64,000 nucleotides of DNA. Source: Taudactylus pleione. Its lineage: Eukaryota > Chordata > Amphibia > Anura > Myobatrachidae. The position numbers were made by a program, and so were the translations under genes. The DNA lies in contig JAUIMM010000579.1 in assembly GCA_031769625.1 (NCBI GenBank), positions 1,116,001 to 1,180,000 on the forward strand, in the 5' to 3' direction. A model generated the notes under the pieces. The model searched no databases and had not been told where the DNA came from. It saw only the letters and a program-made list of their open reading frames with translations. Shown piece after piece: positions 1 through 12,368 of this stretch. Within the stretch, counting starts at the first letter, position 1. Every line of letters begins with the position of its first letter.

Positions 1-1195
1 TAGGTGTGGGGGGCACTACTGGAACATGTTATTAGGGAGAGGGGGTTGTTAGGTGGGGGGGCCAGTTCTTGAACATGTTATTAGGGAGAAGGGGTTGTTA
101 GGTATGGGGGGCAGTTCTGGGACATGTTATTAGGGAGAAGGGGTTGTTAGGTCTGGGGGGCAGTACTGGGACATGTTATTAAGGAGAAGGGGTTATTAGG
201 TATAGGGGCAGTTCTGGGACATGTTATTAGGGAGAAGGGGTTGTTAGGTTTGGGGGCAGTTCTGGGACATGTTATTAGGGAGAAGGGATTGTTAGGTCTG
301 GGGGGCAGTTCTGGGACATGTTATTAGGGAGAAGGGGTTGTTAGGTCTGGGGGGCACTTCTGGGACATGTTATTTGGGACACAGGGTTGTTAGGTTTGGG
401 GGGCAGTTCTGGGACATGTTATTATGGAGAAGGGGTTGTTAGTTCTGGGGTTCAGTTCTGGGACATGTTATTAGGGAGAAGGGGTTGTTAGGTATGGGGG
501 CACTTCTGGGACATGTTATTAGGGAGAAGGTGTTGTTAGGTCTGGGGGGCAGTTCTGGGACATGTTATTATGGAGAAGGGGTTGTTAGTTCTGGGGTTCA
601 GTTCTGGGACATGTTATTAGGGAGAAGGGGTTGTTAGTTCTAGGGGGCACTTCTGGGACATGTTATTAGGGAGAAGGGATTGTTAGGTCTGGGGGGCAGT
701 TCTGGGACATGTTATTAGGGAGAAGAGGTTGCTAGGTCTGGGGGGCACTTCTGGGACATGTTATTTGGGAGACAGGGTTGTTAGGTCTGGGGGACAGTTC
801 TGGGACATATTATTAGGGAGAAGGGGTTGTTAGGTTTGGGGGGCACTTCTGGGACATGTTATTAGGGAGAATGGGTTGTTAGGTATGGGGCAGTTCTGGG
901 ACATGTTATTAGGGAGAAGGGGTTGTTAGGTCTGGGGGGCAGTTCTGGGACATGTTATTAGGGAGAAGGTTTTGTTTGGTCTGGGGGGCAGTTCTGGGAC
1001 ATGTTATGAGGGAGAAGGGGTTGTTAGGTATGGGGGGCAGTTCTGGGACATGTTATTAGGGAGACGGGGTTGTTAGGTCTGGGGGGCAGTACTGGGACAT
1101 GTTATTAAGCAGAAGGGGTTATTAGGTATAGGGGCAGTTCTGGGACATGTTATTAGGGAGAAGGGGTTGTTAGGTCTGGGGGCAGTTCTGGGACA
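1..1195. repeat. HOR block duplicated at 11,174-12,368 (offset 11,173 bp)
   Basis: Rare variants line up at a constant spacing. AGGTGGGGGGG at 51 recurs at 11,224, GGTTTTGTTT at 968 recurs at 12,141, and AAGC (instead of AAGG) at 1,107 recurs at 12,280. Each pair is exactly 11,173 bp apart. The match fails after about 1,195, where TTAATAGGG here faces ATTATTAGGG in the other copy. Constant offset over 1.2 kb shows that the block was duplicated as a unit, with no net gain or loss of units inside it since. Confidence 0.85.
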
Positions 1196-2215
1196 TGTTA
1201 ATAGGGAGAAGGGATTGTTAGGTCTGGGGGGCAGTTCTGGGACATGTTATTAGGGAGAAGGGATTGTTAGGTCTGGGGGGCAGTTCTGGGACATGTTATT
1301 AGGGAGAAGGGGTTGTTAGGTCTGGGGGGCACTTCTGGGACATGTTATTTGGGACACGGGGTTGTTAGGTTTGGGGGGCAGTTCTGGGACATGTTATTAT
1401 GGAGAAGGGGTTGTTAGTTCTGGGGTTCAGTTCTGGGACATGTTATTAGGGAGAAGGGGTTGTTAGGTATGGGGGCACTTCTGGGACATGTTATTAGGGA
1501 GAAGGTGTTGTTAGGTCTGGGGGGCAGTTCTGGGACATGTTATTATGGAGAAGGGGTTGTTAGTTCTGGGGTTCAGTTCTGGGACATGTTATTAGGGAGA
1601 AGGGGTTGTTAGTTCTGGGGGGCACTTCTGGGACATGTTATTAGGGAGAAGGGATTGTTAGGTCTGGGGGGCAGTTCTGGGACATGTTATTAGGGAGAAG
1701 AGGTTGCTAGGTCTGGGGGGCACTTCTGGGACATGTTATTTGGGAGACAGGGTTGTTAGGTCTGGGGGACAGTTCTGGGACATGTTATTAGGGAGAAGGT
1801 GTTGTTAGGTCTGGGAGGCAGTTCTGGGACATGTTATTAGGGAGAAGGGGTTGTTAGGTCTGGGGGGCAGTTCTGGGAAATGTTATTAGGGAGAAGGGGT
1901 TGTTAGGTATGGGGGGCAGTTTTGGGACATGTTATTAGGGAGAAGGGGTTATTAGGTATGGGGGGCTGTTGTTAGGTATGGGGGGCATGTTATTAGGGAG
2001 AAGGGGTTGTTGTGTCTTGGGGGCACTTCTGGGACATGTTATTAGGGAGTAGGGGTTGTTAGGTCTGGGGGGCAGTTCTGGGACATGTTATTAGGGAGAA
2101 GGGGTTGTTAGGTATGGGGGGCAGTTGTTAGGTATGGGGGACATGTTGTTAGGGAGAAGGGGTTGTTAGGTCTGGGGGGCACTTCTGGGACTTGTTATTA
2201 GGGAGAAGGGGTTGT

Positions 2216-5200
2216 TAGGTGTGGGGGGCACTACTGGAACATGTTATTAGGGAGAGGGGGTTGTTAGGTGTGGGGGCCAGTTCTTGAACATGTTCTTAGG
2301 GAGAAGGGGTTGTTAGGTATGGGGGGCTGTTCTGGGACATGTTATTAGGGAGAAGGGGTTGTTAGGTCTGGGGGGCAGTACTGGGACATGTTATTAAGGA
2401 GAAGGGGTTATTAGGTATAGGGGCAGTTCTGGGACATGTTATTAGGGAGAAGGGGTTGTTAGGTCTGGGGGCAGTTCTGGGACATGTTAATAGGGAGAAG
2501 GGATTGTTAGGTCTGGGGGGCAGTTCTGGGACATGTTATTAGGGAGAAGGGATTGTTAGGTCTGGGGGGCAGTTCTGGGACATGTTATTAGGGAGAAGGG
2601 GTTGTTAGGTCTGGGGGGCACTTCTGGGACATGTTATTTGGGACACGGGGTTGTTAGGTTTGGGGGGCAGTTCTGGGACATGTTATTATGGAGAAGGGGT
2701 TGTTAGTTCTGGGGTTCAGTTCTGGGACATGTTATTAGGTTGAAGGGGTTGTTAGGTATGGGGGGCACTTCTGGGACATGTTATTAGGGAGAAGGTGTTG
2801 TTAGGTCTGGGGGGCAGTTCTGGGACATGTTATTATGGAGAAGGGGTTGTTAGTTCTGGGGTTCAGTTCTGGGACATGTTATTAGGGAGAAGGGGTTGTT
2901 AGTTCTGGGGGGCACTTCTGGGACATATTATTAGGGAGAAGGTGTTGTTAGGTCTGGGGGGCAGTTCTGGGACATGTTATTAGGGAGAAGGGGTTGTTAG
3001 GTATGGGGGGCAGTTTTGGGACATGTTATTAGGGAGAAGGGGTTGTTAGGTCTGGGGGCAGTTCTGGGACATGTTATTAGGGAGAAGGGGTTGTTAGGTC
3101 TGGGGGGCAGTTCTGGGACATGTTATTAGGGAGAGGGGGTTATTAGGTATGGGGGGCTGTTGTTAGGTATGGGGGGCATGTTATTAGGGAGAAGGGGTTG
3201 TTGTGTCTTGGGGGCACTTCTGGTACATGTTATTAGGGAGTAGGAGTTGTTAGGTCTGGGGGGCAGTTCTGGGACATGTTATTAGGGAGAAGGGGTTGTT
3301 AGGTATGGGGGGCAGTTGTTAGGTATTGGGGACATGTTGTTAGGGAGAAGGGGTTGTTAGGTCTGGGGGGCACTTCTGGGACTTGTTATTAGGGAGAAGG
3401 GGTTGTTAGGTGTGGGGGGCACTACTGGAACATGTTATTAGGGAGAGGGGGTTGTTAGGTGTGGGGGCCAGTTCTTGAACATGTTATTAGGGAGAAGGGG
3501 TTGTTAGGTATGGGGGGCTGTTCTGGGAAATGTTATTAAGGAGAAGGGGTTGTTAGGTCTGGGGGGCAGTACTGGGACATGTTATTAAGGAGAAGGGGTT
3601 ATTAGGTATAGGGGCAGTTCTGGGACATGTTATTAGGGAGAAGGGGTTGTTAGGTCTGGGGGCAGTTCTGGGACATGTTAATAGGGAGAAGGGGTTGTTA
3701 GGTCTGGGGGCAGTTCTGGGACATGTTATTAGGGAGAAGGGGTTGTTAGGTCTGGGGGGCAGTTCTGGGACATGTTATTAGGGAGAGGGGGTTATTAGGT
3801 ATGGGGGGCTGTTGTTAGGTATGGGGGGCATGTTATTAGGGAGAAGGGGTTGTTGTGTCTTTGGGGCACTTCTGGGACATGTTATTAGGGAGTAGGAGTT
3901 GTTAGGTCTGGGGGGCAGTTCTGGGACATGTTATTAGGGAGAAGGTTTTGTTAGGTCTGTTGGGCAGTACTGGGACATGTTATTAGGGAGAAGAGCTTGT
4001 TAGGTCTGGGGGGCAGTTCTGTGACATGTTATTAGGGAGAAGGGGTTGTTAGGTCTGGGGGCAGTTCTGGGACATGTTATTAGGGAGAAGAAGTTGTTAG
4101 GTCTGGGGGGCAATTCTGGGACATGTTATTAGGGAGAAGGGGTTGTTAGGTATGGGGGGCTGTTGTTAGGTATGGGGGACATGTTGTTAGGGAGAAGGGG
4201 TTGTTAGGTCTTTGGGGCACTTCTGGGACATGTTATTAGGGAGAAGGGGTTGTTAGGTGTGGGGGGCACTTCTGGAACATGTTATTAGGGAGAGGGGGTT
4301 GTTTGGTGTGGGGGCCAGTTCTTGAACATGTTATTAGGGAGAAGGGGTTGTTAGGTATGGGGGGCAGTTCTGGGACATGTTATTAGGGAGAAGGGGTTGT
4401 TAGGTCTGGGGGGCAGTACTGGGACATGTTATTAAGGAGAAGGGGTTATTAGGTATAGGGGGCAGTTCTGGGACATGTTATTAGGGAGAAGGGGTTGTTA
4501 GGTCTGGGGGCAGTTCTGGGACATGTTATTAGGGAGAAGGGATTGTTAGGTCTGGGGGGCAGTTCTGGGACATGTTATTAGGGAGAAGGGATTGTTAGGT
4601 CTGGGGGGCAGTTCTGGGACATGTTATTAGGGCGAAGGGGTTGTTAGGTCTGGGGGGCACTTCTGGGACATGTTATTTGGGAGACGGGGTTGTTAGGTTT
4701 GGGGGGCAGTTCTGGGACATGTTATTATGGAGAAGGGGTTGTTAGTTCTGGGGTTCAGTTCTGGGACATGTTATTAGGGAGAAGGGGTTGTTAGGTCTGG
4801 GGGACAGTTCAGGGACATGTTATTAGGGAGAAGGGATTGTTAGGTCTGGGGGGCAGTTCTGGGACATGTTATTAGGGAGAAGGGGTTGCTAGGTCTGGGG
4901 GGCACTTCTGGGACATGTTATTTGGGAGACAGGGTTGTTAGGTATGGGGGACAGTTCTGGGACATATTATTAGGGAGAAGGGGTTGTTAGGTTTGGGGGG
5001 CACTTCTGGGACATGTTATTAGGGAGAATGGGTTGTTAGGTATGGGGCAGTTCTGGGACATGTTATTAGGGAGAAGGGGTTGTTGTGTCTAGGGGGCACT
5101 TCTGGGACATGTTATTAGGGAGAAGGAGTTGTTAGGTCTAGGGGGCAGTTCTGGGACATGTTATTAGGGAGAAGGGGTTGTTAGGTATTGGGGGCACTTC

Positions 5201-6200
5201 TGGGACATGTTATTAGGGAGAAGGTGTTGTTAGGTATGGGGGGCAGTTCTGGGACATGTTATTAGGGAGAAGGGGTTGTTAGGTCTGGGGGACAGTTCAG
5301 GGACATGTTATTAGGGAGAAGGGATTGTTAGGTCTGGGGGGCAGTTCTGGGACATGTTATTAGGGAGAAGGGGTTGTTAGGTCTGGGGGGCACTTCAGGG
5401 ACATGTTATTAGGGAGAAGGGGTTGTTAGGTATGGGGGGCAGTTCTGGGACATGTTATTAGGGAGAAGGGGTTGTTAGGTCTGGGGGGCAGTACTGGGAC
5501 ATGTTAATAAGGAGAAGGGGTTATTAGGTATAGGGGGCAGTTCTGGGACATGTTATTAGGGAGAAGGGGTTGTTAGGTCTGGGGGCAGTTCTGGGACATG
5601 TTATTAGGGAGAAGGGATTGTTAGGTCTGGGGGGCAGTTCTGGGACAAGTTATTAGGGAGAAGCGATTGTTAGGTCTGGGGGGAAGTTCAGGGACATGTT
5701 ATTAGGGAGAAGGGGTTGTTAGGTCTGGGGGGCACTTCTGGGACATGTTATTTGGGAGACGGGGTTGTTAGGTATGGGGGGCAGTTCTGGGACATATTAT
5801 TAGGGAGAAGGGGTTGTTAGGTCTGGGGGCAGTTCTGGGACATGTTATTATGGAGAAGGGGTTGTTAGTTCTGGGGTTCAGTTCTGGGACATGTTATTAG
5901 GGAGAAGGTGTTGTTAGGTCTGGGGGGCAGTTCTGGGACATGTTATTAGGGAGAAGGGGTTGTTAGGTCTGGGGGGCAATTCTGGGAAATGTTATTAGGG
6001 AGAAGGGGTTGTTAGGTATGTGGGGCAGTTTTGGGACATGTTATTAGGGAGAAGGGGTTGTTAGGTCTGGGGGCAGTTCTGGGACATGTTATTAGGGAGA
6101 AGGGGTTGTTAGGTCTGGGGGGCAGTTCTGGGACATGTTATTAGGGAGAGGGGGTTATTAGGAATGGGGGGCTGTTGTTAGGTATGGGGGACATGTTATT
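2216..6200. repeat. 4.2-kb HOR block, copy 1
   Basis: It starts at a TACTGGAACATG unit followed by the private variant TTCTTGAACATGTTCTTAGG. The marker TTAGGTTGAAGG (near 2,736) recurs near 6,942, and the TTCTTGAAC markers near 2,279, 3,471 and 4,315 recur near 6,484, 7,673 and 8,522, all about 4,205 bp apart. From about 5,090 the offset becomes 4,752 (AAGCGATTGT at 5,661 and 10,413; GGAATG at 6,161 and 10,913). The two copies differ at only a few bases per kb by eye, for example TCTTTGGGG against TCTTGGGGG, which points to a recent duplication. Confidence 0.85.
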
Positions 6201-6420
6201 AGGGAGAAGGGGTTGTTGTGTCTTGGGGGCACTTCTGGGACATGTTATTAGGGAGTAGGGGATGTTAGGTCTGGGGGGCAGTTCTGGGACATGTTATTAG
6301 GGAGAAGGGGTTGTTAGGTATGGGGGGCAGTTGTTAGGTATGGGGGACATGTTGTTAGGGAGAAGGGGTTGTTAGGTCTGGGGGGCACTTCTGGGACTTG
6401 TTATTAGGGAGAAGGGGTTG

Positions 6421-9400
6421 TTAGGTGTGGGGGGCACTACTGGAACATGTTATTAGGGAGAGGGGGTTGTTAGGTGTGGGGGCCAGTTCTTGAACATGTT
6501 CTTAGGGAGAAGGGGTTGTTAGGTATGGGGGGCTGTTCTGGGACATGTTATTAGGGAGAAGGGGTTGTTAGGTCTGGGGGGCAGTACTGGGACATGTTAT
6601 TAAGGAGAAGGGGTTATTAGGTATAGGGGCAGTTCTGGGACATGTTATTAGGGAGAAGGGGTTGTTAGGTCTGGGGGCAGTTCTGGGACATGTTAATAGG
6701 GAGAAGGGATTGTTAGGTCTGGGGGGCAGTTCTGGGACATGTTATTAGGGAGAAGGGATTGTTAGGTCTGGGGGGCAGTTCTGGGACATGTTATTAGGGA
6801 GAAGGGGTTGTTAGGTCTGGGGGGCACTTCTGGGACATGTTATTTGGGACACGGGGTTGTTAGGTTTGGGGGGCAGTTCTGGGACATGTTATTATGGAGA
6901 AGGGGTTGTTAGTTCTGGGGTTCAGTTCTGGGACATGTTATTAGGTTGAAGGGGTTGTTAGGTATGGGGGGCACTTCTGGGACATGTTATTAGGGAGAAG
7001 GTGTTGTTAGGTCTGGGGGGCAGTTCTGGGACATGTTATTATGGAGAAGGGGTTGTTAGTTCTGGGGTTCAGTTCTGGGACATGTTATTAGGGAGAAGGG
7101 GTTGTTAGTTCTGGGGGGCACTTCTGGGACATATTATTAGGGAGAAGGTGTTGTTAGGTCTGGGGGGCAGTTCTGGGACATGTTATTAGGGAGAAGGGGT
7201 TGTTAGGTATGGGGGGCAGTTTTGGGACATGTTATTAGGGAGAAGGGGTTGTTAGGTCTGGGGGCAGTTCTGGGACATGTTATTAGGGAGAAGGGGTTGT
7301 TAGGTCTGGGGGGCAGTTCTGGGACATGTTATTAGGGAGAGGGGGTTATTAGGTATGGGGGGCTGTTGTTAGGTATGGGGGGCATGTTATTAGGGAGAAG
7401 GGGTTGTTGTGTCTTGGGGGCACTTCTGGGACATGTTATTAGGGAGTAGGAGTTGTTAGGTCTGGGGGGCAGTTCTGGGACATGTTATTAGGGAGAAGGG
7501 GTTGTTAGGTATGGGGGGCAGTTGTTAGGTATTGGGGACATGTTGTTAGGGAGAAGGGGTTGTTAGGTCTGGGGGGCACTTCTGGGACTTGTTATTAGGG
7601 AGAAGGGGTTGTTAGGTGTGGGGGGCACTACTGGAACATGTTATTAGGGAGAGGGGGTTGTTAGGTGTGGGGGCCAGTTCTTGAACATGTTATTAGGGAG
7701 AAGGGGTTGTTAGGTATGGGGGGCTGTTCTGGGAAATGTTATTAAGGAGAAGGGGTTGTTAGGTCTGGGGGGCAGTACTGGGACATGTTATTAAGGAGAA
7801 GGGGTTATTAGGTATAGGGGCAGTTCTGGGACATGTTATTAGGGAGAAGGGGTTGTTAGGTCTGGGGGCAGTTCTGGGACATGTTAATAGGGAGAAGGGG
7901 TTGTTAGGTCTGGGGGCAGTTCTGGGACATGTTATTAGGGAGAAGGGGTTGTTAGGTCTGGGGGGCAGTTCTGGGACATGTTATTAGGGAGAGGGGGTTA
8001 TTAGGTATGGGGGGCTGTTGTTAGGTATGGGGGGCATGTTATTAGGGAGAAGTGGTTGTTGTGTCTTGGGGGCACTTCTGGGACATGTTATTAGGGAGTA
8101 GGAGTTGTTAGGTCTGGGGGGCAGTTCTGGGACATGTTATTAGGGAGAAGGTTTTGTTAGGTCTGTTGGGCAGTACTGGGACATGTTATTAGGGAGAAGA
8201 GCTTGTTAGGTCTGGGGGGCAGTTCTGTGACATGTTATTAGGGAGAAGGGGTTGTTAGGTCTGGGGGCAGTTCTGGGACATGTTATTAGGGAGAAGAAGT
8301 TGTTAGGTCTGGGGGGCAATTCTGGGACATGTTATTAGGGAGAAGGGGTTGTTAGGTATGGGGGGCTGTTGTTAGGTATGGGGGACATGTTGTTAGGGAG
8401 AAGGGGTTGTTAGGTCTTTGGGGCACTTCTGGGACATGTTATTAGGGAGAAGGGGTTGTTAGGTGTGGGGGGCACTTCTGGAACATGTTATTAGGGAGAG
8501 GGGGTTGTTTGGTGTGGGGGCCAGTTCTTGAACATGTTATTAGGGAGAAGGGGTTGTTAGGTATGGGGGGCAGTTCTGGGACATGTTATTAGGGAGAAGG
8601 GGTTGTTAGGTCTGGGGGGCAGTACTGGGACATGTTATTAAGGAGAAGGGGTTATTAGGTATAGGGGGCAGTTCTGGGACATGTTATTAGGGAGAAGGGG
8701 TTGTTAGGTCTGGGGGCAGTTCTGGGACATGTTATTAGGGAGAAGGGATTGTTAGGTCTGGGGGGCAGTTCTGGGACATGTTATTAGGGAGAAGGGATTG
8801 TTAGGTCTGGGGGGCAGTTCTGGGACATGTTATTAGGGCGAAGGGGTTGTTAGGTCTGGGGGGCACTTCTGGGACATGTTATTTGGGAGACGGGGTTGTT
8901 AGGTTTGGGGGGCAGTTCTGGGACATGTTATTATGGAGAAGGGGTTGTTAGTTCTGGGGTTCAGTTCTGGGACATGTTATTAGGGAGAAGGGGTTGTTAG
9001 GTCTGGGGGACAGTTCAGGGACATGTTATTAGGGAGAAGGGATTGTTAGGTCTGGGGGGCAGTTCTGGGACATGTTATTAGGGAGAAGGGGTTGCTAGGT
9101 CTGGGGGGCACTTCTGGGACATGTTATTTGGGAGACAGGGTTGTTAGGTATGGGGGACAGTTCTGGGACATATTATTAGGGAGAAGGGGTTGTTAGGTTT
9201 GGGGGGCACTTCTGGGACATGTTATTAGGGAGAATGGGTTGTTAGGTATGGGGCAGTTCTGGGACATGTTATTAGGGAGAAGGGGTTGTTAGGTCTGGGG
9301 GGCAGTTCTGGTACATGTTATTAGGGAGAAGGGGTTGTTAGGTCTGGGGGGCAGTTCTGGGACATGTTATGAGGGAGAAGGGGTTGGTAGGTCTGGGGGG

Positions 9401-10955
9401 CACTTCTGGGACATGTTATTAGGGAGAAGGGGTTGTTAGGTCTGGGGGGCACTTCTGGGACATGTTATTAGGGAGAATGGGTTGTTAGGTATGGGGCAGT
9501 TCTGGGACATGTTATTAGGGAGAAGGGGTTGTTAGGTCTGGGGGGCAGTTCTGGGACATGTTATGAGGGAGAAGGGGTTGTTAGGTCTGGGGGGCACTTC
9601 TGGGACATGTTATTAGGGAGAAGGGGTTGTTAGGTCTGGGGGGCACTTCTGGGACATGTTATTAGGGAGAATGGATTGTTAGGTCTGGGGGGCACTTCTG
9701 GGACATGTTATTAGGGAGAAGGGATTGTTAGGTCTGGGGGGCAGTTCTGGGACATGTTATTAGGGAGAGGGGGTTATTAGGAATGTGGGGCTGTTGTTAG
9801 GTATGGGGGACATGTTATTAGGGAGAAGGGGTTGTTGTGTCTGGGGGGCACTTCTGGGACATGTTATTAGGGAGAAGGAGTTGTTAGGTCTAGGGGGCAG
9901 TTCTGGGACATGTTATTAGGGAGAAGGGGTTGTTAGGTATTGGGGGCACTTCGGGGAAATGTTATTAGGGAGAAGGTGTTGTTAGGTATGGGGGGCAGTT
10001 CTGGGACATGTTATTAGGGAGAAGGGGTTGTTAGGTCTGGGGGACAGTTCAGGGACATGTTATTAGGGAGAAGGGATTGTTAGGTCTGGGGGGCAGTTCT
10101 TGGACATGTTATTAGGGAGAAGGGGTTGTTAGGTCTGGGGGGCACTTCAGGGACATGTTATTAGGGAGAAGGGGTTGTTAGGTATGGGGGGCAGTTCTGG
10201 GACATGTTATTAGGGAGAAGGGGTTGTTAGGTCTGGGGGGCAGTACTGGGACATGTTATTAAGGAGAAAGGGTTATTAGGTATAGGGGGCAGTTCTGGGA
10301 CATGTTATTAGGGAGAAGGGGTTGTTAGGTCTGGGGGCAGTTCTGGGACATGTTATTAGGGAGAAGGGATTGTTAGGTCTGGGGGGCAGTTCTGGGACAA
10401 GTTATTAGGGAGAAGCGATTGTTAGGTCTGGGGGGAAGTTCAGGGACATGTTATTAGGGAGAAGGGGTTGTTAGGTCTGGGGGGCACTTCTGGGACATGT
10501 TATTTGGGAGACGGGGTTGTTAGGTATGGGGGGCAGTTCTGGGACATATTATTAGGGAGAAGGGGTTGTTAGGTCTGGGGGCAGTTCTGGGACATGTTAT
10601 TATGGAGAAGGGGTTGTTAGTTCTGGGGTTCAGTTCTGGGACATGTTATTAGGGAGAAGGTGTTGTTAGGTCTGGGGGGCAGTTCTGGGACATGTTATTA
10701 GGGAGAAGGGGTTGTTAGGTCTGGGGGGCAATTCTGGGAAATGTTATTAGGGAGAAGGGGTTGTTAGGTATGTGGGGCAGTTTTGGGACATGTTATTAGG
10801 GAGAAGGGGTTGTTAGGTCTGGGGGCAGTTCTGGGACATGTTATTAGGGAGAAGGGGTTGTTAGGTCTGGGGGGCAGTTCTGGGACATGTTATTAGGGAG
10901 AGGGGGTTATTAGGAATGGGGGGCTGTTGTTAGGTATGGGGGACATGTTATTAGG
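6421..10955. repeat. 4.75-kb HOR block, copy 2 of the block at 2,216-6,200
   Basis: It follows the order of copy 1, with offset about 4,206 up to about 9,287 and 4,752 from about 9,835 onward. The change of about 546 bp is close to 11 units. It lies in a run of CAGTTCTGGG, TATGAGGGAG and CACTTCTGGG units that copy 1 lacks at the equivalent place. So one copy gained or lost about 11 units after the duplication, as expected for unequal exchange. Confidence 0.82.
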
Positions 10956-11173
10956 GAGAAGGGGTTGTTGTGTCTGGGGGGCACTTCTGGGACATGTTAT
11001 TAGGGAGAAGGAGTTGTTAGGTCTAGGGGGCAGTTCTGGGACATGTTATTAGGGAGAAGGGGTTGTTAGGTATGGGGGGCAGTTGTTAGGTATGGGGGAC
11101 ATGTTGTTAGGGAGAAGGGGTTGTTAGGTCTGGGGGGCACTTCTGGGACATGTTATTAGGGAGAAGGGGTTGT

Positions 11174-12368
11174 TAGGTGTGGGGGGCACTACTGGAACAT
11201 GTTATTAGGGAGAGGGGGTTGTTAGGTGGGGGGGCCAGTTCTTGAACATGTTATTAGGGAGAAGGGGTTGTTAGGTATGGGGGGCAGTTCTGGGACATGT
11301 TATTAGGGAGAAGGGGTTGTTAGGTCTGGGGGGCAGTACTGGGACATGTTATTAAGGAGAAGGGGTTATTAGGTATAGGGGCAGTTCTGGGACATGTTAT
11401 TAGGGAGAAGGGGTTGTTAGGTTTGGGGGCAGTTCTGGGACATGTTATTAGGGAGAAGGGATTGTTAGGTCTGGGGGGCAGTTCTGGGACATGTTATTAG
11501 GGAGAAGGGGTTGTTAGGTCTGGGGGGCACTTCTGGGACATGTTATTTGGGACACAGGGTTGTTAGGTTTGGGGGGCAGTTCTGGGACATGTTATTATGG
11601 AGAAGGGGTTGTTAGTTCTGGGGTTCAGTTCTGGGACATGTTATTAGGGAGAAGGGGTTGTTAGGTATGGGGGCACTTCTGGGACATGTTATTAGGGAGA
11701 AGGTGTTGTTAGGTCTGGGGGGCAGTTCTGGGACATGTTATTATGGAGAAGGGGTTGTTAGTTCTGGGGTTCAGTTCTGGGACATGTTATTAGGGAGAAG
11801 GGGTTGTTAGTTCTGGGGGGCACTTCTGGGACATGTTATTAGGGAGAAGGGATTGTTAGGTCTGGGGGGCAGTTCTGGGACATGTTATTAGGGAGAAGAG
11901 GTTGCTAGGTCTGGGGGGCACTTCTGGGACATGTTATTTGGGAGACAGGGTTGTTAGGTCTGGGGGACAGTTCTGGGACATATTATTAGGGAGAAGGGGT
12001 TGTTAGGTTTGGGGGGCACTTCTGGGACATGTTATTAGGGAGAATGGGTTGTTAGGTATGGGGCAGTTCTGGGACATGTTATTAGGGAGAAGGGGTTGTT
12101 AGGTCTGGGGGGCAGTTCTGGGACATGTTATTAGGGAGAAGGTTTTGTTTGGTCTGGGGGGCAGTTCTGGGACATGTTATGAGGGAGAAGGGGTTGTTAG
12201 GTATGGGGGGCAGTTCTGGGACATGTTATTAGGGAGACGGGGTTGTTAGGTCTGGGGGGCAGTACTGGGACATGTTATTAAGCAGAAGGGGTTATTAGGT
12301 ATAGGGGCAGTTCTGGGACATGTTATTAGGGAGAAGGGGTTGTTAGGTCTGGGGGCAGTTCTGGGACA
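11174..12368. repeat. Second copy of the 1.2-kb HOR block seen at 1-1,195
   Basis: This block shares the variant chain of the window's first 1.2 kb, including the TACTGGAACATG unit, the GGTGGGGGGGCCAG unit, GGTTTTGTTTGG and ATTAAGCAGAAGG, all at the same relative spacing. It follows directly after the second copy of the 4.2-4.75 kb duplication, so large blocks have been reshuffled within the array. Confidence 0.85.
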
